From Sclerotinia nivalis (taxonomy: Eukaryota > Ascomycota > Leotiomycetes > Helotiales > Sclerotiniaceae), in contig JAPEIS010000003.1 in assembly GCA_029531795.1 (NCBI GenBank), positions 3,202,050 to 3,266,049 on the forward strand: DNA of 64,000 bases, in the 5' to 3' direction. Of the stretch, positions 45,382 through 55,803 are shown piece by piece. The notes under the pieces are model-generated. The model did not search any database. It saw nothing but the letters and a program-made list of their open reading frames with translations, and was not told the DNA's origin. The translations under genes and the position numbers were made by a program. The first letter of the stretch is position 1, and each line of letters starts with the position of its first letter.

Positions 45382-45950
45382 GACAACCTAGTCAATCATG
45401 CATACCTGCATTGTGCCATCACGCATTCGTATATATGCCATGTCAATATTTATCCGCTTGCCAGGGGCTAGTTCAAGATCGCTGAGCATGGCCCCTGTTC
45501 ATCTATTGATCTTGCACCACTGTAGATCAGCAAAAGTGTAGAACAACCTAGTCATGCACATATGCGCCATCAGATATTCGTATTTCCATCCAATACGATA
45601 TGACAGTTTCCTTCATTCCCTTTCCCTTATCCGGATCTTTTAAGATACTCATTTTTCCTCTATCTATCATTTCAAATATAATCAAATCTTTCAGTGTGGA
45701 AAGTACTGTAAGAAACAATCATAAGGAAAATTCACAACGGACCAACGCAACCGACTTGAACTGGCCCCTATCAACCAGATGCATCCTGATGACACAGATT
45801 TGGGTGACTGATTGGGGCGGTCTACGTTATCAATTATTTACAATGGTAAAAGATCGATAAATCAGCAAGGAAATCAAGTCAATCAACTGAATTAGACTCT
45901 GATGACATATGCTGATACTTGACGTCGCAGGTGTATATAGCTGTCCTACA
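45382..45950 (-). repeat. Inverted and direct copies of the 151-bp subtelomeric repeat
   Basis: 45382-45490 is the reverse complement of the unit at 37218 (shared GCATGATTGACTAGG complement, GCCAGGGGCTAGTTC and CGCTGAGCATGGCC). A second inverted piece follows at about 45541-45590, and a divergent direct-orientation copy lies at about 45750-45850 (AACTGGCCCCTATCAACCAG). Together with 37067-37372 these bracket the full-length LINE and the 102-bp array. Confidence 0.72.
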
Positions 45951-46377
45951 ATTTGAATGAACTATCTACCCGTCTAAATGTGATATTGATATTACCCTTC
46001 TCGTCATACATTATTCTCGAATCATATAGGTTTACAAGGTTTGATTTTTGAGAAGACAAAGTGATTGATTTTATGTAAACTATCATTTCAGAAAAGGGAG
46101 AACTGGATTTTAAACCTACTTTTCCCGAGGTAACAAACCTGAAATTTACTAATCGAAACTGACAAGACAATACGGCTTGTGCGATAGATGACTCAGCTTA
46201 GTTCATTGCATTAGGGTTCTAACTTTACCGCCCTGCCCTTTTCTCCCTATAATTGAGAGCTCTACCACACCTTCAATCTTGGGTCTCAGTCTTGATTATA
46301 ATATTCTTTCACTATTGCTTAATAGTATCTCTCGATACCATTGAACAACCACTTTCTCTCCACCAATTTCAGCCGAT
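45951..46377. other. Upstream region of the SWIM-RING gene
   Basis: No ORF of note. Contains a CCCTATAATTGAG TATA-like motif near 46250 and a CT-rich leader before the ATG. Confidence 0.4.
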
Positions 46378-47692
46378 ATGGAGAACCAATTGAATCGCGC
46401 AGCAAGAAAGCGCCGCAGAACTTTATATTCGAATATAGTGCAAAACAAGCAACGATCAACGGGAGACTTTAAAGCGCATCACTCTAGCTCTAGCATGGCA
46501 AAGACTCCCATTGCTACTTCTCGAGGTCCAATGAGGTCTTTTCTTCGTAAGAAACAACTTCAGAGTCCGATTTTACAAGAGATTTCATCCGCATCACAAA
46601 CTATTGAGAACAATATCTTGAAGGGTAAAGCTTTGTTTGCTCAAAATGATGAAGCCAACAATGCAGATCCAATTATTATTGACCTTATCTCGAGCATCAA
46701 TTCAGAAACAGAAGAAGAGCCGGATGAATTGATACCGCTTCCTTCGACAAAAATCGCTCCAGATTATGAGGACGATGTTGGGAGCGGGGAGGCTCACAAA
46801 CATTGGTCTCAATGTTCCTCATCTCTGAGATTTTCAATCCCTCGTGGAAGTACCTCGATTGAACAACTTTCTACTCCAATAGCCGAGCAACGACTTCGAT
46901 CATTTCTTGAAAAGCCTACTGCTCGTTTTCAACAGCTCCTTCGTATTGTCGAGACTCAAACAATGTACTGTCTTTACCACAACAGAGTAGATGAGATTGG
47001 GGATAGGAAAGAAAAGTACCGGGTAGTTGGGACTACCGGTAACATGTACTCGGTCATTATAGCAAAGCAGCCTACATGTACTTGTCTAGATTGGCGTGGT
47101 AATTATATCTGCGAACACATTGTATTCGTGAGTTTCCAATTCACCAATCCCCAGTATGTGACAGAACTTACTAATAACTTTATTATAGATTTTTGTAAAG
47201 GTATTGAAGCTGAGCACTCCACTTCGTCATCAAGTCGCATTCTTATCTACTGAAGTGGAGCAGATGCTTAATGTTGTGATCATCGATGAATACTGCGATC
47301 GCAAATCTATCGTTAAAGAACCTCGTTGCCCCATCTGTTACAAAGACTTAAACGCGGACGCGGACGCGGATAAAGACACTCTTACATGGTGTAAAAGTAG
47401 TTGTGGAATCAATTATCATCAAAGCTGCATCCTTCGTTGGGCTGCAGTATGCTGGCAAGACGGACGCAAAGTCAAATGTGGTTACTGTAATATGCCATGG
47501 GTATTCACCAGTAAGGAAGTGTCAGAAGCAATTAGAAATGGCGGAGTCTCAATTGATGACAATACCAATGTCGGCAGAATATTAGGCATGGAACAACCAG
47601 AGCTAGAAGACACGGAATTTTGGAGACCACGACAAAGGTTCAGTATCTATGAACGTTATAGAGATGAAAGGTTTCACGCAATTGAAGATTAA
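46378..47692 (+). CDS. SWIM zinc finger plus RING-type protein (ZSWIM2-like E3 candidate), two exons, 417 aa
   Basis: Exons 46378-47127 and 47189-47692 (GTGAGT ... TATTATAG, branch-like TACTAATAAC). Residues 1-190 are basic then Ser/Thr-rich and probably disordered, with an acidic EDDVGSGE patch. SWIM motif: C234-x-C236-x8-C245-x-H247, completed right at the exon junction (CEHIVF|IFVKVL). RING-type cysteines: C297, C300, C318, C322, H327, C330, C347, C350. The SWIM-then-RING order is that of ZSWIM2 and MEKK1-type E3 ligases; fungal relatives are uncharacterised. A GCGGAC hexamer repeats three times near 47356 (codes DADADAD). Probably a ubiquitin ligase or adaptor; the substrate is unknown. 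Confidence 0.88.
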
Positions 47693-48271
47693 AAAGATTG
47701 GGATGCTACATCCAGGGAAGATAATTATTCTGACCACGATAATGCCGTAACATGTTGATGAGAAGAATGGTGATATCATCAAGGGTGGCAGTTTGCACGG
47801 CTGATTGGTAATTCTATTGGGTCACATGAACTATCGTGCCGAAATTTATGGAAGATATCTACCTCCAAAGTTCTAGATGTTAAAATGTTGAAGGTAAATT
47901 GAATCATGATTCGATAAACTTTCTGAGTAACGCCCCTCCCTGTGTAATGAGCACCGTGCATACTAAGACAGACCGATGAAATTGGATGAATTTCGAGATA
48001 AAAAGATTGATACATCAGGAGAAATAGTGTGACGAACATACTACGAAGCCTGAATGTGAATACTTTCTACTGTTGTTGTTTTCAAAGAAATATTACGAAG
48101 ACAAAATCAGAATCCTTGCGATTTCATTGGTCGGTCTCGGCACACACAGGGTCTCTCGCTATGCAGGGAGGGATGTTAATGGTATTAGGATAAATTCAGG
48201 ACTATAGAGCTTTGTGTGCGCAATATCAGCCATTTAGTATTAAGTACTTTTAACTACAAGAGAATTGACTA
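47693..48271. other. Convergent intergenic region
   Basis: Tail-to-tail 3' flanks of the SWIM-RING and ferritin-like genes. No additional feature recognised. Confidence 0.5.
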
Positions 48272-49259
48272 CTAATCTACAAGAACAATGGCAGGACCTG
48301 CAAGCGTAGCTCCAGTAAGATCATCAAGTGACACCAGGGTATTTTGAGTAGTTAAAGTAGTATAAACAACCCCTTTCAAACCGGGCGGAATAGTAGCCGT
48401 TCCAGTGCCGTTACTAATGGACTTCAAGGGTGTATATACAGGTGGTCCAAGCTGGTTTACCCAGCCTATAAAAAGGTCTTTCCCATTTTCTTGAATTACA
48501 GGCTTCTGCATTGGGTCCCATAAGAACTTCAGACTTGTTTGGTTGCTCTGCAATATAGATTGTGTGCTTAGAGTCGGCAGAATAGGAATTGGCAGCTCTA
48601 CCGAACAGGATGCCGGCACGGTAAAGTTCAAAGCGAGATTGTATGCCCACGTTAATGATATTGGAGTGTCAAATGGGGCCAGGTTAGGAAGATATCCATT
48701 TGCAATATTGAGGAAAGCGGCATTTCTTGCCTTTGCGGCTGCAATACTAGCAATACCTGCCACTAAGTTTGAATCCAGAGGAGCAACAGTTTCAGCAAGT
48801 GTGAGTGTAGCACTCAAACCGACAGAGCCTAAGGATCTCCCAAGTGACAAAAACTCACTTGTGTTTCTGGAAGGGAATACATATTGGCATTGAGGAATTA
48901 TTGAGGCTCCAGTAGCTACAAGAATATTTTGAAGTGTTGTCTGGTGTGCTTCCTCTTGCTGTAACTATGTTAGCATACATCTCGATGAGATAATGACTTT
49001 TGATAGAGAGAGATATATATACCAAGGCAGCTTTCTTAATCGCATCAAGTGTTTTATTTGATATACCTTGTATAGTGTCAACACTAGTAATGTTGGCAGA
49101 TGCTGATTGAAAAAGATTGACCTCGAGATTCTCCAGATAAAGAGCTAGCTGTAACGCAGCAGTGGTAACTGGAGATAGGTACAGTGTTGAGCCGCTTGTG
49201 CAAGTTGGAGTCGCCAGCACTGTAGTTACGCCAAGAGCAAGGATTGAAGAGAGCAACAT
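48272..49259 (-). CDS. Secreted ferritin-like domain protein, two exons, 309 aa
   Basis: Exons 49259-49023 and 48964-48272, phase 0, with GTATAT..ACATAG borders. MLLSSILALGVTTVLAT is a clear signal peptide. The ferritin-like helices have LQLALYLENLEVNLFQSA (helix 1) and a QQEEAHQTTLQNIL helix formed by the splice, in the ALxxExxE..E..H pattern of the Ferritin_2 family (PF13668). After about residue 140 come helices (SLGRSLGSVGLSATLTLA, AGIASIAAAKARNAAFLN) and a C-terminal beta-rich tail. Such secreted proteins occur widely in fungi, some stress-induced (Rds1-like); metal binding and enzymatic activity are unproven. Several N-glycosylation sites (NIT, NKT, NFT, NQT, NGT). Intact. Confidence 0.88.
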
Positions 49260-49646
49260 GCTCAGAGTTTAATGTCTTGAATGTTTTTGATATAGATCGT
49301 TAGGTGATTTTGATCAAGCGTGGACGCTCAAATTATTTAAAGGCTTTTGTCTAGGCATCCTTTCTTTCCAAAAGCTTTTTGATCCTTGAAGAGTTTGTTC
49401 CGACCATCAGTATAACGATATTATTAGCATGAGCTCAAGATACTATCTTCATTCAATGTCATCAATTGAGCTATCGGGCGACTGATTGCATTATCTTTAT
49501 TTGTATTTAATTTAGTATATGTATTTAAGCTAATTATAGCTCTTTAAGTGAATACTATATAATATATCTTCAAGGATCTATGGTTGATTAAAGTTGCTTC
49601 TTCAATCATGCAAATCAAATTTCCCTAATCGGATTTGTAGTAGCTC
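49260..49646. other. Divergent promoter region shared by ferritin-like and cupredoxin-like genes
   Basis: The two secreted-protein genes are transcribed away from this 387-bp stretch. An AT-rich block (about 49497-49570) contains TATATAATATAT. A shared bidirectional promoter is possible; this is inferred from geometry only. Confidence 0.4.
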
Positions 49647-49848
49647 ATGAAATTCCTTGCCCTTCCAGTATTGGCTGGAGTCTATTTTGCTACCGCTCTG
49701 GTCAATCCTTTCAACCCATTTGTCTGTCTTGGACCTCCAACCGATCAAATTTCTTTTACTTCTAGTACGAATACGATCACAACGACGTTGGAAACTTCAT
49801 CATCATCACCATCATCACTATCATCATCACCACCATTATCATTATCGC

Positions 49849-49888
<40 letters not shown>

Positions 49889-50724
49889 GTTATTAAATAG
49901 TTGGGTGGCTACTAATACTGGGCTCGTAACTTCGTATAATTACAACGATACATCGTCAACAGTGTGGATTTTTCCGACAGGGTCGGGTACCCATAATGGC
50001 ACGAAATTCATGTTCGAAGGCGTGCAAGTGATTAGTATTTCACTTGTTGTAGTTGTAGTAGAGATAATTAATGCTCAAACAATAACAATTATATCTCCTG
50101 ATTTGAGCTCAAGCAGACTTAACCCCATGCCTACAACATCAACATCAATAGCTACCACACTTCAAGGCTCTACTAATATTACACGGCCCAAAGTCACTCA
50201 TTTAGTTCACGTAGGTAACAAAAGTAGGTTCAGTTACACTCCCAATCAACTAAACGCATCCATCGGAGATATTGTACGTTTTAATATCTCGGGGCAAAAT
50301 AATTCTATAATGCAATCAGAGCTAAGCTCTCCTTGCACGTATCATGGAGGCTTTGAGACAGGGCTTAATCAAATCAATCCGTATAATGTTAGTGGCAAGT
50401 TCGTTGTCGATTTCCAGATAAATGCATCAACACCTCTTTGGTTTTATTGGTAAATTATCCGCCTAATCTTTTTACATGAAGCAGTATTAATATACTTGTA
50501 GTAAACGACCAGGGCCACCAAATTACTGTGGTAAAAGCATGGTATTTGCAATCAACGCAAAAGATAATTTCAATCAATTCTTGAAAAATGCCGAACTACA
50601 AGGGCAAGCATCAATCCTCCTTACTAGTATAACGGAAGCTATTAGAAATGTATCGAGCATTAATATGAATGCAACTGATAAATTATTTTTCAATTCTACT
50701 ATAAGTCGGAGACACTTTAGATAG
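49647..50724 (+). CDS. Extracellular serine-rich cupredoxin-like protein lacking usual copper ligands, two exons, 341 aa
   Basis: Exons 49647-50449 and 50502-50724; splicing converts the apparent TGG-TAA end into WFYC. Signal peptide MKFLALPVLAGVYFATALV. Residues about 45-90 are a poly-Ser tract. The cupredoxin part (about 185-300) has VTHLVHVGNKSRFSYTPNQ, ASIGDIVRFN, SPCTYHGGFETG, GKFVVDFQINASTPLWFYC and NYCGKSMVFAIN. Related proteins have a His after the RFN strand (as NHT) and a His just before the final Cys (HC..GM). Here these are Asn (NNS) and Tyr (NYC), so two of the expected Cu ligands are missing; Cys and Met remain. The fold is probably kept, but copper binding is doubtful. C-terminus is helical with NQS-type glycosylation sites. 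Adjacent ferritin-like gene is divergently transcribed. Confidence 0.8.
49796..49888 (+). repeat. CAT/ATC trinucleotide microsatellite coding poly-Ser
   Basis: Imperfect then perfect (ATC)n, read as TCA/TCT serine codons in the cupredoxin-like gene; copy number probably varies between strains. The alternative frame gives poly-His and is not expected to be used. Confidence 0.85.
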
Positions 50725-50786
50725 CCAGGTTGGAGATTATAGCAATACAATGTTCTGGAGGAATACTTGAAGCCTTAGATTATTGT

Positions 50787-50930
50787 AGTGATTGATCAAT
50801 CAATTAGATCAACGTTGTTTGTGAATTTAAGACTAACTTAATCTTACTTAAGGTGATCAAGTGAAAACGGATTAACTTTCTTCCGAGAATTGACATTCCG
50901 AAGCCTACCTTCAGAAGTTTGTATGACCTC
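50787..50930 (-). mobile_element. Possible divergent LINE 3' end
   Basis: GATTGATCAATCAATTAGATCAACGTT followed by TTTAAGACTAAC and then AAGTGAAAACGGATTAA recalls the order in the LINE 3' UTR complement (tail, TTAACGTC, CTAAGACTATC, AAGTGAAAACTAA). Similarity is patchy and no duplication is seen, so this is only a candidate. Confidence 0.3.
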
Positions 50931-51142
50931 AAGGTTGCACTTTATAATTCTCTTTTGCTCTTGCAATCTCAATTATGACTTTTGAAATCGAAGAAATCTC
51001 ATCAGCGATATATTTCTCGTGCAGTAAAGATATTTCAGCGTCACACATTGAGATATAATCGTTAGTGATCCGCTGACGTTTTGACACGATAATCACCTGT
51101 CATCAATGTATCCACATATAAGCGCACACAAGAAGATACTAA

Positions 51143-52111
51143 ATGTTATACATATACAAGATACAACTTTTAAAAACCTTCACGGAACTTCTCACCATCG
51201 TTATGCATGCTAATATGGTACCCTTATCACTTAACCGGTTCCCATTTTATGGTTTTCGCATCCATAAAGGGAGTGGTTTACTAGACCCGATCTTTGCACA
51301 ACGATTATTCATTCTAGTAATGGTCAGTGCTCTCGTCACCTCTCAGGGTGATTTTACTACAACACAACGAATTGCGAATGGCTTCTCTAGCATCGTGGGT
51401 ATAGATCAAAAGACACGATGGAAATATCTCTCAATTGTTCTGTGGAAAGCTTCTGAATTTATCATTGGGTGGTTGCTGGATTGCACTGGTATAGTAAAAT
51501 CGAAACCATCAATCATTGACAGTTGCTGAGATGATTATTATATAGGCCTAGAAGTTGCATCTCTCGCACTGTTGTACTACGTTCCCGTCACCTATATACT
51601 TCAATCAACTTCTACTTTCAGTAGTGTAACCTCGTTGCTAGTAAATGTATTGGCAACATCTGGTCCTTATTACTTTCTCCAGCAAAAACCTCTTATCATT
51701 CAACCTCCTCGACGCCAAAGTCTTTACTCAGACAGCTGGTGGGTGTATTGGATATATTCCGCCATAGTTGCGATGTTTTATATATTGGTCATCCATAACA
51801 CAGCCACGAGATTGGTATTGCCACAAATTCGAAAGTATTTCCCACTAGCTCGATACATAATTCGAGAATCCGATCTCAATTGGAAATGGTTACTCTGCTC
51901 GACACCTTTTCTCAGTATTGCGGTGTGGGCCCTTTTTCGGATCCGGGATCTATCCCAGCACGGAACTTGGGAGAATTTCAAAGATAAAGAGAGCGAAGGT
52001 CGGCTCTACTGGTTAGAGCGATGGAGGTTGTTGAAGCGGATTTCTGTTGTTGTTTTATTATCTTCCGTATTGACCTGGGTACAATTGAAAGCAAAGTCAA
52101 AGCCACTGTAA
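51143..52111 (+). CDS. Multi-pass membrane protein of unknown family, two exons, 303 aa
   Basis: Exons 51143-51488 and 51546-52111 (GTATAG ... TATATAG, phase 1). Splicing removes the in-frame TGA at 51527 and joins WLLDCTG to LEVASLALLYYVP. Hydrophobic segments: AQRLFILVMVSALV, LWKASEFIIGWLLDC, GLEVASLALLYYVPVTYIL, VTSLLVNVLATSGPYYFL, WWVYWIYSAIVAMFYILVI, LLCSTPFLSIAVWALF and RISVVVLLSSVLTWV, so about six to seven helices. The basic loop RDLSQHGTWENFKDKESEG lies between the last two. No motif I can name. An internal Met at 51203 is an alternative start. Reads as an intact gene because phase and hydrophobicity both continue across the junction. Confidence 0.65.
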
Positions 52112-52573
52112 AGGTGGTGGTAAATTTAGTACTCGTAAGTTACAGTGTAAACTTAAGAAAGACATTATGCCTGCATTTTCTTTTAAGCTATATAGAGCAG
52201 TTAATATCAAGGGATTTTATCTTTGGGTAGTGTCTGTTTTCCAAAGGATGTTACAATTCGAAGTGTGTTGAATTAGAAACATTGATACTGGAATCTGAGC
52301 AATGTGAAATAAAGTGTTATTGAATCTCAATGTATAGAATTCTCTCGATTGAAATAACATTCACAATACCTAGAATACCTAGAATATTCACACTTGAATA
52401 ATAAAACTCAAGCAGATGTTGGTTTGCCTCATAATGCCACATTCAGTTTAAAGCTTCATATCCAGATTTATACATTTGGAAGATCAGGGATTTTGATGAC
52501 TAATGAGAACATATCTGGATTTCTAATCGACAGATTGTCCATTCAAAATTCAACCCACAAACAGCTATACAGC
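52112..52573. other. AT-rich intergenic/relic sequence
   Basis: No supportable gene; possibly decayed 5' part of the SET-domain gene, since stops are scattered and no upstream exon can be recognised. Confidence 0.4.
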
Positions 52574-52984
52574 TAGTACATTTGACGCCGCGATCTTTCC
52601 TTGAAGAAAAATCGATGAAGGTACTGAGATTGAATATATCTCCGGAACACGAACTACCTTAGCAATAGAAGACGAGACTAAGCTTAATAAAAGTGGCTAC
52701 AACTTCAATATCATGACTACGAGTCGAAATAGAGATACATCTTGCCTGTTTGGGCTACCAAGTTACTCAATCATGACTACAAGGCAGGTTTCCGGCTTGT
52801 TACAACTACTACACCAAACGTGATCATAATAACAACAAGAGATATCAAAAATGAAGAAAAAATTACAGTCACGCATGGCCCAGATAATTTCGGGGAAAGG
52901 AACTGTGAATGTCGTTGCAAGTATTATGAACATCCTGGTCGAAATGGCTGGCTTCTAAACAGAGCGAGCTTCGGGAATAAGTAA
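52574..52984 (+). pseudogene. SET-domain (KMT5/Set9-like) histone methyltransferase remnant
   Basis: In frame 1: STFDAAIFP, a TGA, then IDEGTEIEYISGTRTTLAIE and NFNIMTTSRNRDTSCLFG. At about 52748 the frame shifts and the rest continues: LLNHDYKAGFRLVTT (the NHD of SET motif III), TTRDIKNEEKITVTHG, then the post-SET cysteines NCECRCKYYEHPGRNGW. These are the SET core and post-SET zinc site (C.C..C pattern partly lost, CKTCE reads CKYYE). One stop, one frameshift and loss of the last Cys show decay. Family members methylate histone H4 Lys20; only the C-terminal half remains here. Confidence 0.78.
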
Positions 52985-53420
52985 TTATGGTACGTATTCC
53001 GGATGAAGATTGAAATTATCTCTCTTTTCATTCCTTTATTATCATATAATTATAATTTTAATGCTTATTTAGCTTAGGATAATCTCCTGGAAAAGTTTTT
53101 GAAGATAATCTGGTTTAGAGTTATTGGGCGTTATCAAAAACATTATCTTTGCACGTAAATTCTGGGTAAGGTCATCATCAACACAACTCATACATCAAGA
53201 TGACATATTAGAAACGAGTCATGGGACATGACGGTCATCAATACGATTCCTAAAGTGATAGATGTAATCGTGCAGATCAATGAGCAATTTGACCTATCAT
53301 TTAAATACATCTATTTTTTTCTAGTTAGACGTAGCTTTGGAAAGTCACAAAACTTCATATTTTACATATTTACAACTATATCTCCAAATGAAAAAGGATT
53401 AATTGTTCAAATAAGGCGCA
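52985..53420. other. AT-rich spacer
   Basis: No coding sequence recognised. Upstream side of the ferric-reductase-like gene. Confidence 0.4.
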
Positions 53421-54983
53421 ATGGATATTGTAATTATCGTTATGATTATTCTTGGGAGTGCACTCCTCGGGATCATAATATCAGCCTTTGCACGTTACTA
53501 TCTGCAAAATAAGTCCATTCCTTATATTAACTCCCGTCATATCAAATTCTTTACTCGCGAATATGCCTCTGGCCGTCCACTATATCGATGCTTCAAAAGT
53601 ATAGGTATTGCTAATCCGCTTTATCTACTCAGCCTTCTCTTTATCATAGCGATTAATACTACAGTCCTTGCGGTATCCAAAGACAGAGCGGTGCTTATAA
53701 GCCGGTCTAATGAGATGTTTTTGATTAATTTAGTTCTTCTCTTATTATTTGGCAGATCTAACGTGTTCGCTAAACGCATTCCCATATCACAGCAGTTCAG
53801 AGATTTCATTCACGCATGGCTTGGCGTCGTCGCGATAGCTGAATGTGTCATTCTCCTGGTAGCAGATTTGAGTGCGCTCCGCTTTGACATGTACCGCTTA
53901 AAATCTATATCAAGCATAGCAGGTCTCGTAGTAAGTCGTAAATGAATTTTGGTCAAAGTTTCTCATGCTGAAAATATGCTACAGGCCTCTATCTCTCTAG
54001 CTGTCTTGGGTGTATTTTCACTACCGTTCATTCGGCGTCATGTATTTGAATTGTTTTTAAGCACTCATTTAGCTTTAACCGTCGTTGTAATCCTTGCCAC
54101 CATTTTGTATCTTGCACCGCTTGACTTTTCACAACCATCAAACATCCTTCTTATCGTTGCAGGCTCGCTACATATCATACTTATTGCAATCCGGATTGGA
54201 ATTCCCTTATGGAATAGAGACCACATCAGGGTTTTCGAAGAAAATGAATTACTGAAGGCTGATAACACCTTACCTGAGCTTCAACGTCTTCACTCAGGTC
54301 CTTTCAAATCACAGCCTCAAATTCAATATGAAAAATCACTTTTAACGGAGAACTACGACAATTATATCCTTTTCGCATCAGGTATTGGAATCATTGCTCA
54401 TTTAGGATACGTTGAGGCATTAATTGAGCGACTACAAAAAAATAGAGATGAGAGCGGAATCAAGAAAATCAGCCTCTTTTGGGAGATCAACGAATTCGAA
54501 CCGTGGAAATATGGTGTTGTTGAGTTGGGGGCGCTGCTTGAAAAGGATGATGACAGGTGCAAAAAATTGACTTCTGGTCCGAAATATACGGAAAATAAAC
54601 ATGTGAGCTGTTTTTATTAGTGTTGTAGCATACACAACTAATCTCTAGTCAATAGGTATTTCGCTATTCTATGTTTAATATACATCCTTTAACCAATATG
54701 ATAAACGAAGATTCAATAGGAGGCCGACAACACTGGAGAAAACAGCCTATGAATGTTGCTGATATCCTCCAAAAGGAGTTGAAAATAGAGAAAACTTTGG
54801 TCTCTGGTGAGTGGTTCTACGATTGTATAAGATATATACTAACACAGAGTAGTCTGTGCCAATCTTGCTATCACTGATACAATCCGAAATGCACAGGGAG
54901 TAAAGAAACAAAACTTCGTATTGCACACTTATGGGTTCTATCCAGAAGATGTGAGCAGATATGAGCTATTGACAATTCCATAA
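53421..54983 (+). CDS. Ferric-reductase-like membrane protein lacking an FAD domain and two heme histidines, four exons, 469 aa
   Basis: Exons 53421-53930, 53985-54602, 54656-54806, 54853-54983; all GT..AG with phases that close to a TAA. N-terminal helix MDIVIIVMIILGSALLGIIISAF, then further membrane helices (LLSLLFIIAINTTVLAV, EMFLINLVLLLLFG). The ferric-reductase core has QQFRDFIHAWLGVVAIAEC (family HRWLGR..H; the second His is absent) and VFELFLSTHLALTVVVI (again one His only). The usual HPFT-type FAD loop is missing: the chain passes from the last helix and a short linker straight to HSGPFKSQP, then YDNYILFASGIGIIAHLGYVE, the NADPH-binding part, and ends VSVCANLAITD..LLTIP. Electron transfer as in Fre1 is therefore unlikely. 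It could be a divergent homologue in an unknown role or a gene in early decay. Coding frame is otherwise intact. Confidence 0.68.
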
Positions 54984-55803
54984 TAAACAATTCAATCGAA
55001 CAAGTTATGTACATAAAGTAGAGCCATAACTACTTTGTCTATTTCATCCGTGCTGAACACTACCTTGTTGAACACTTCATTTGTTGACATCAAGATATGA
55101 TTCATCTTATTCACCATAATGATCATGGCACTCGTTCACTTGCTTGTAACTGCCCTCTTGCTACTATGATGCACCTTTATCTCTTTTGACTTTACTCAGA
55201 ACAAATAGTATATCATGGTTTTTTCACACTAAAAACGTCATACTATTAGTTTGTGTTTAGTATGATTGTTGTTTTGGTGTCAAATACACTACACACTTGA
55301 TACAACACTTGCGATAATTTCATAGCGATTCTAATTGGCTCTATGATGCTCTTAAAAGGAAAGCATTTTCATATACTATAATCACAACAATGCCATAATT
55401 TCCAACCATGGAAAGAATAGTATAAGCACAGAAACAAAAACAGTATTAGCTGAGCTGAGAGACGAACTTCTACATGTACAAAAAAATGTATTATCAATGA
55501 ATTTTAATAATGAGAAGAACTATAGCGATATAACTATACTATATTACCAATAACATTAAGACCAGGCCATTTCATTCTTGTAACCAAGTACCATGTGGTT
55601 TGCAATCAAAGTTTCTATCACAAAGCTCTTCGCTTTTTCCTTCTCCTTCTTACTCTCCATTTTAGTTTTATAGAGAGATACCGAGCATAATCATTACAAA
55701 GACAAGTTCAAATTCACATCGACAAATATTAGCCTACCACTTGATATTAAATACAATAAAAACCATACCGATGCTCTGATTTCTTGCTATTTCTCCTAAT
55801 CTT
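54984..55803. other. AT-rich intergenic region between convergent genes
   Basis: No recognisable gene, RNA or repeat. Confidence 0.45.

Noticed and set aside
44940..45485. 181-codon plus-strand ORF with repeated SSNSLFKPLSTLENS
   Set aside because: Product of a 102-bp (3n) tandem array; the minus-strand reading looks more protein-like and the plus reading has no family resemblance.
49657..49896. Poly-His frame over the ATC microsatellite
   Set aside because: It is an alternative frame of the Ser-rich cupredoxin-like gene and has no independent support.
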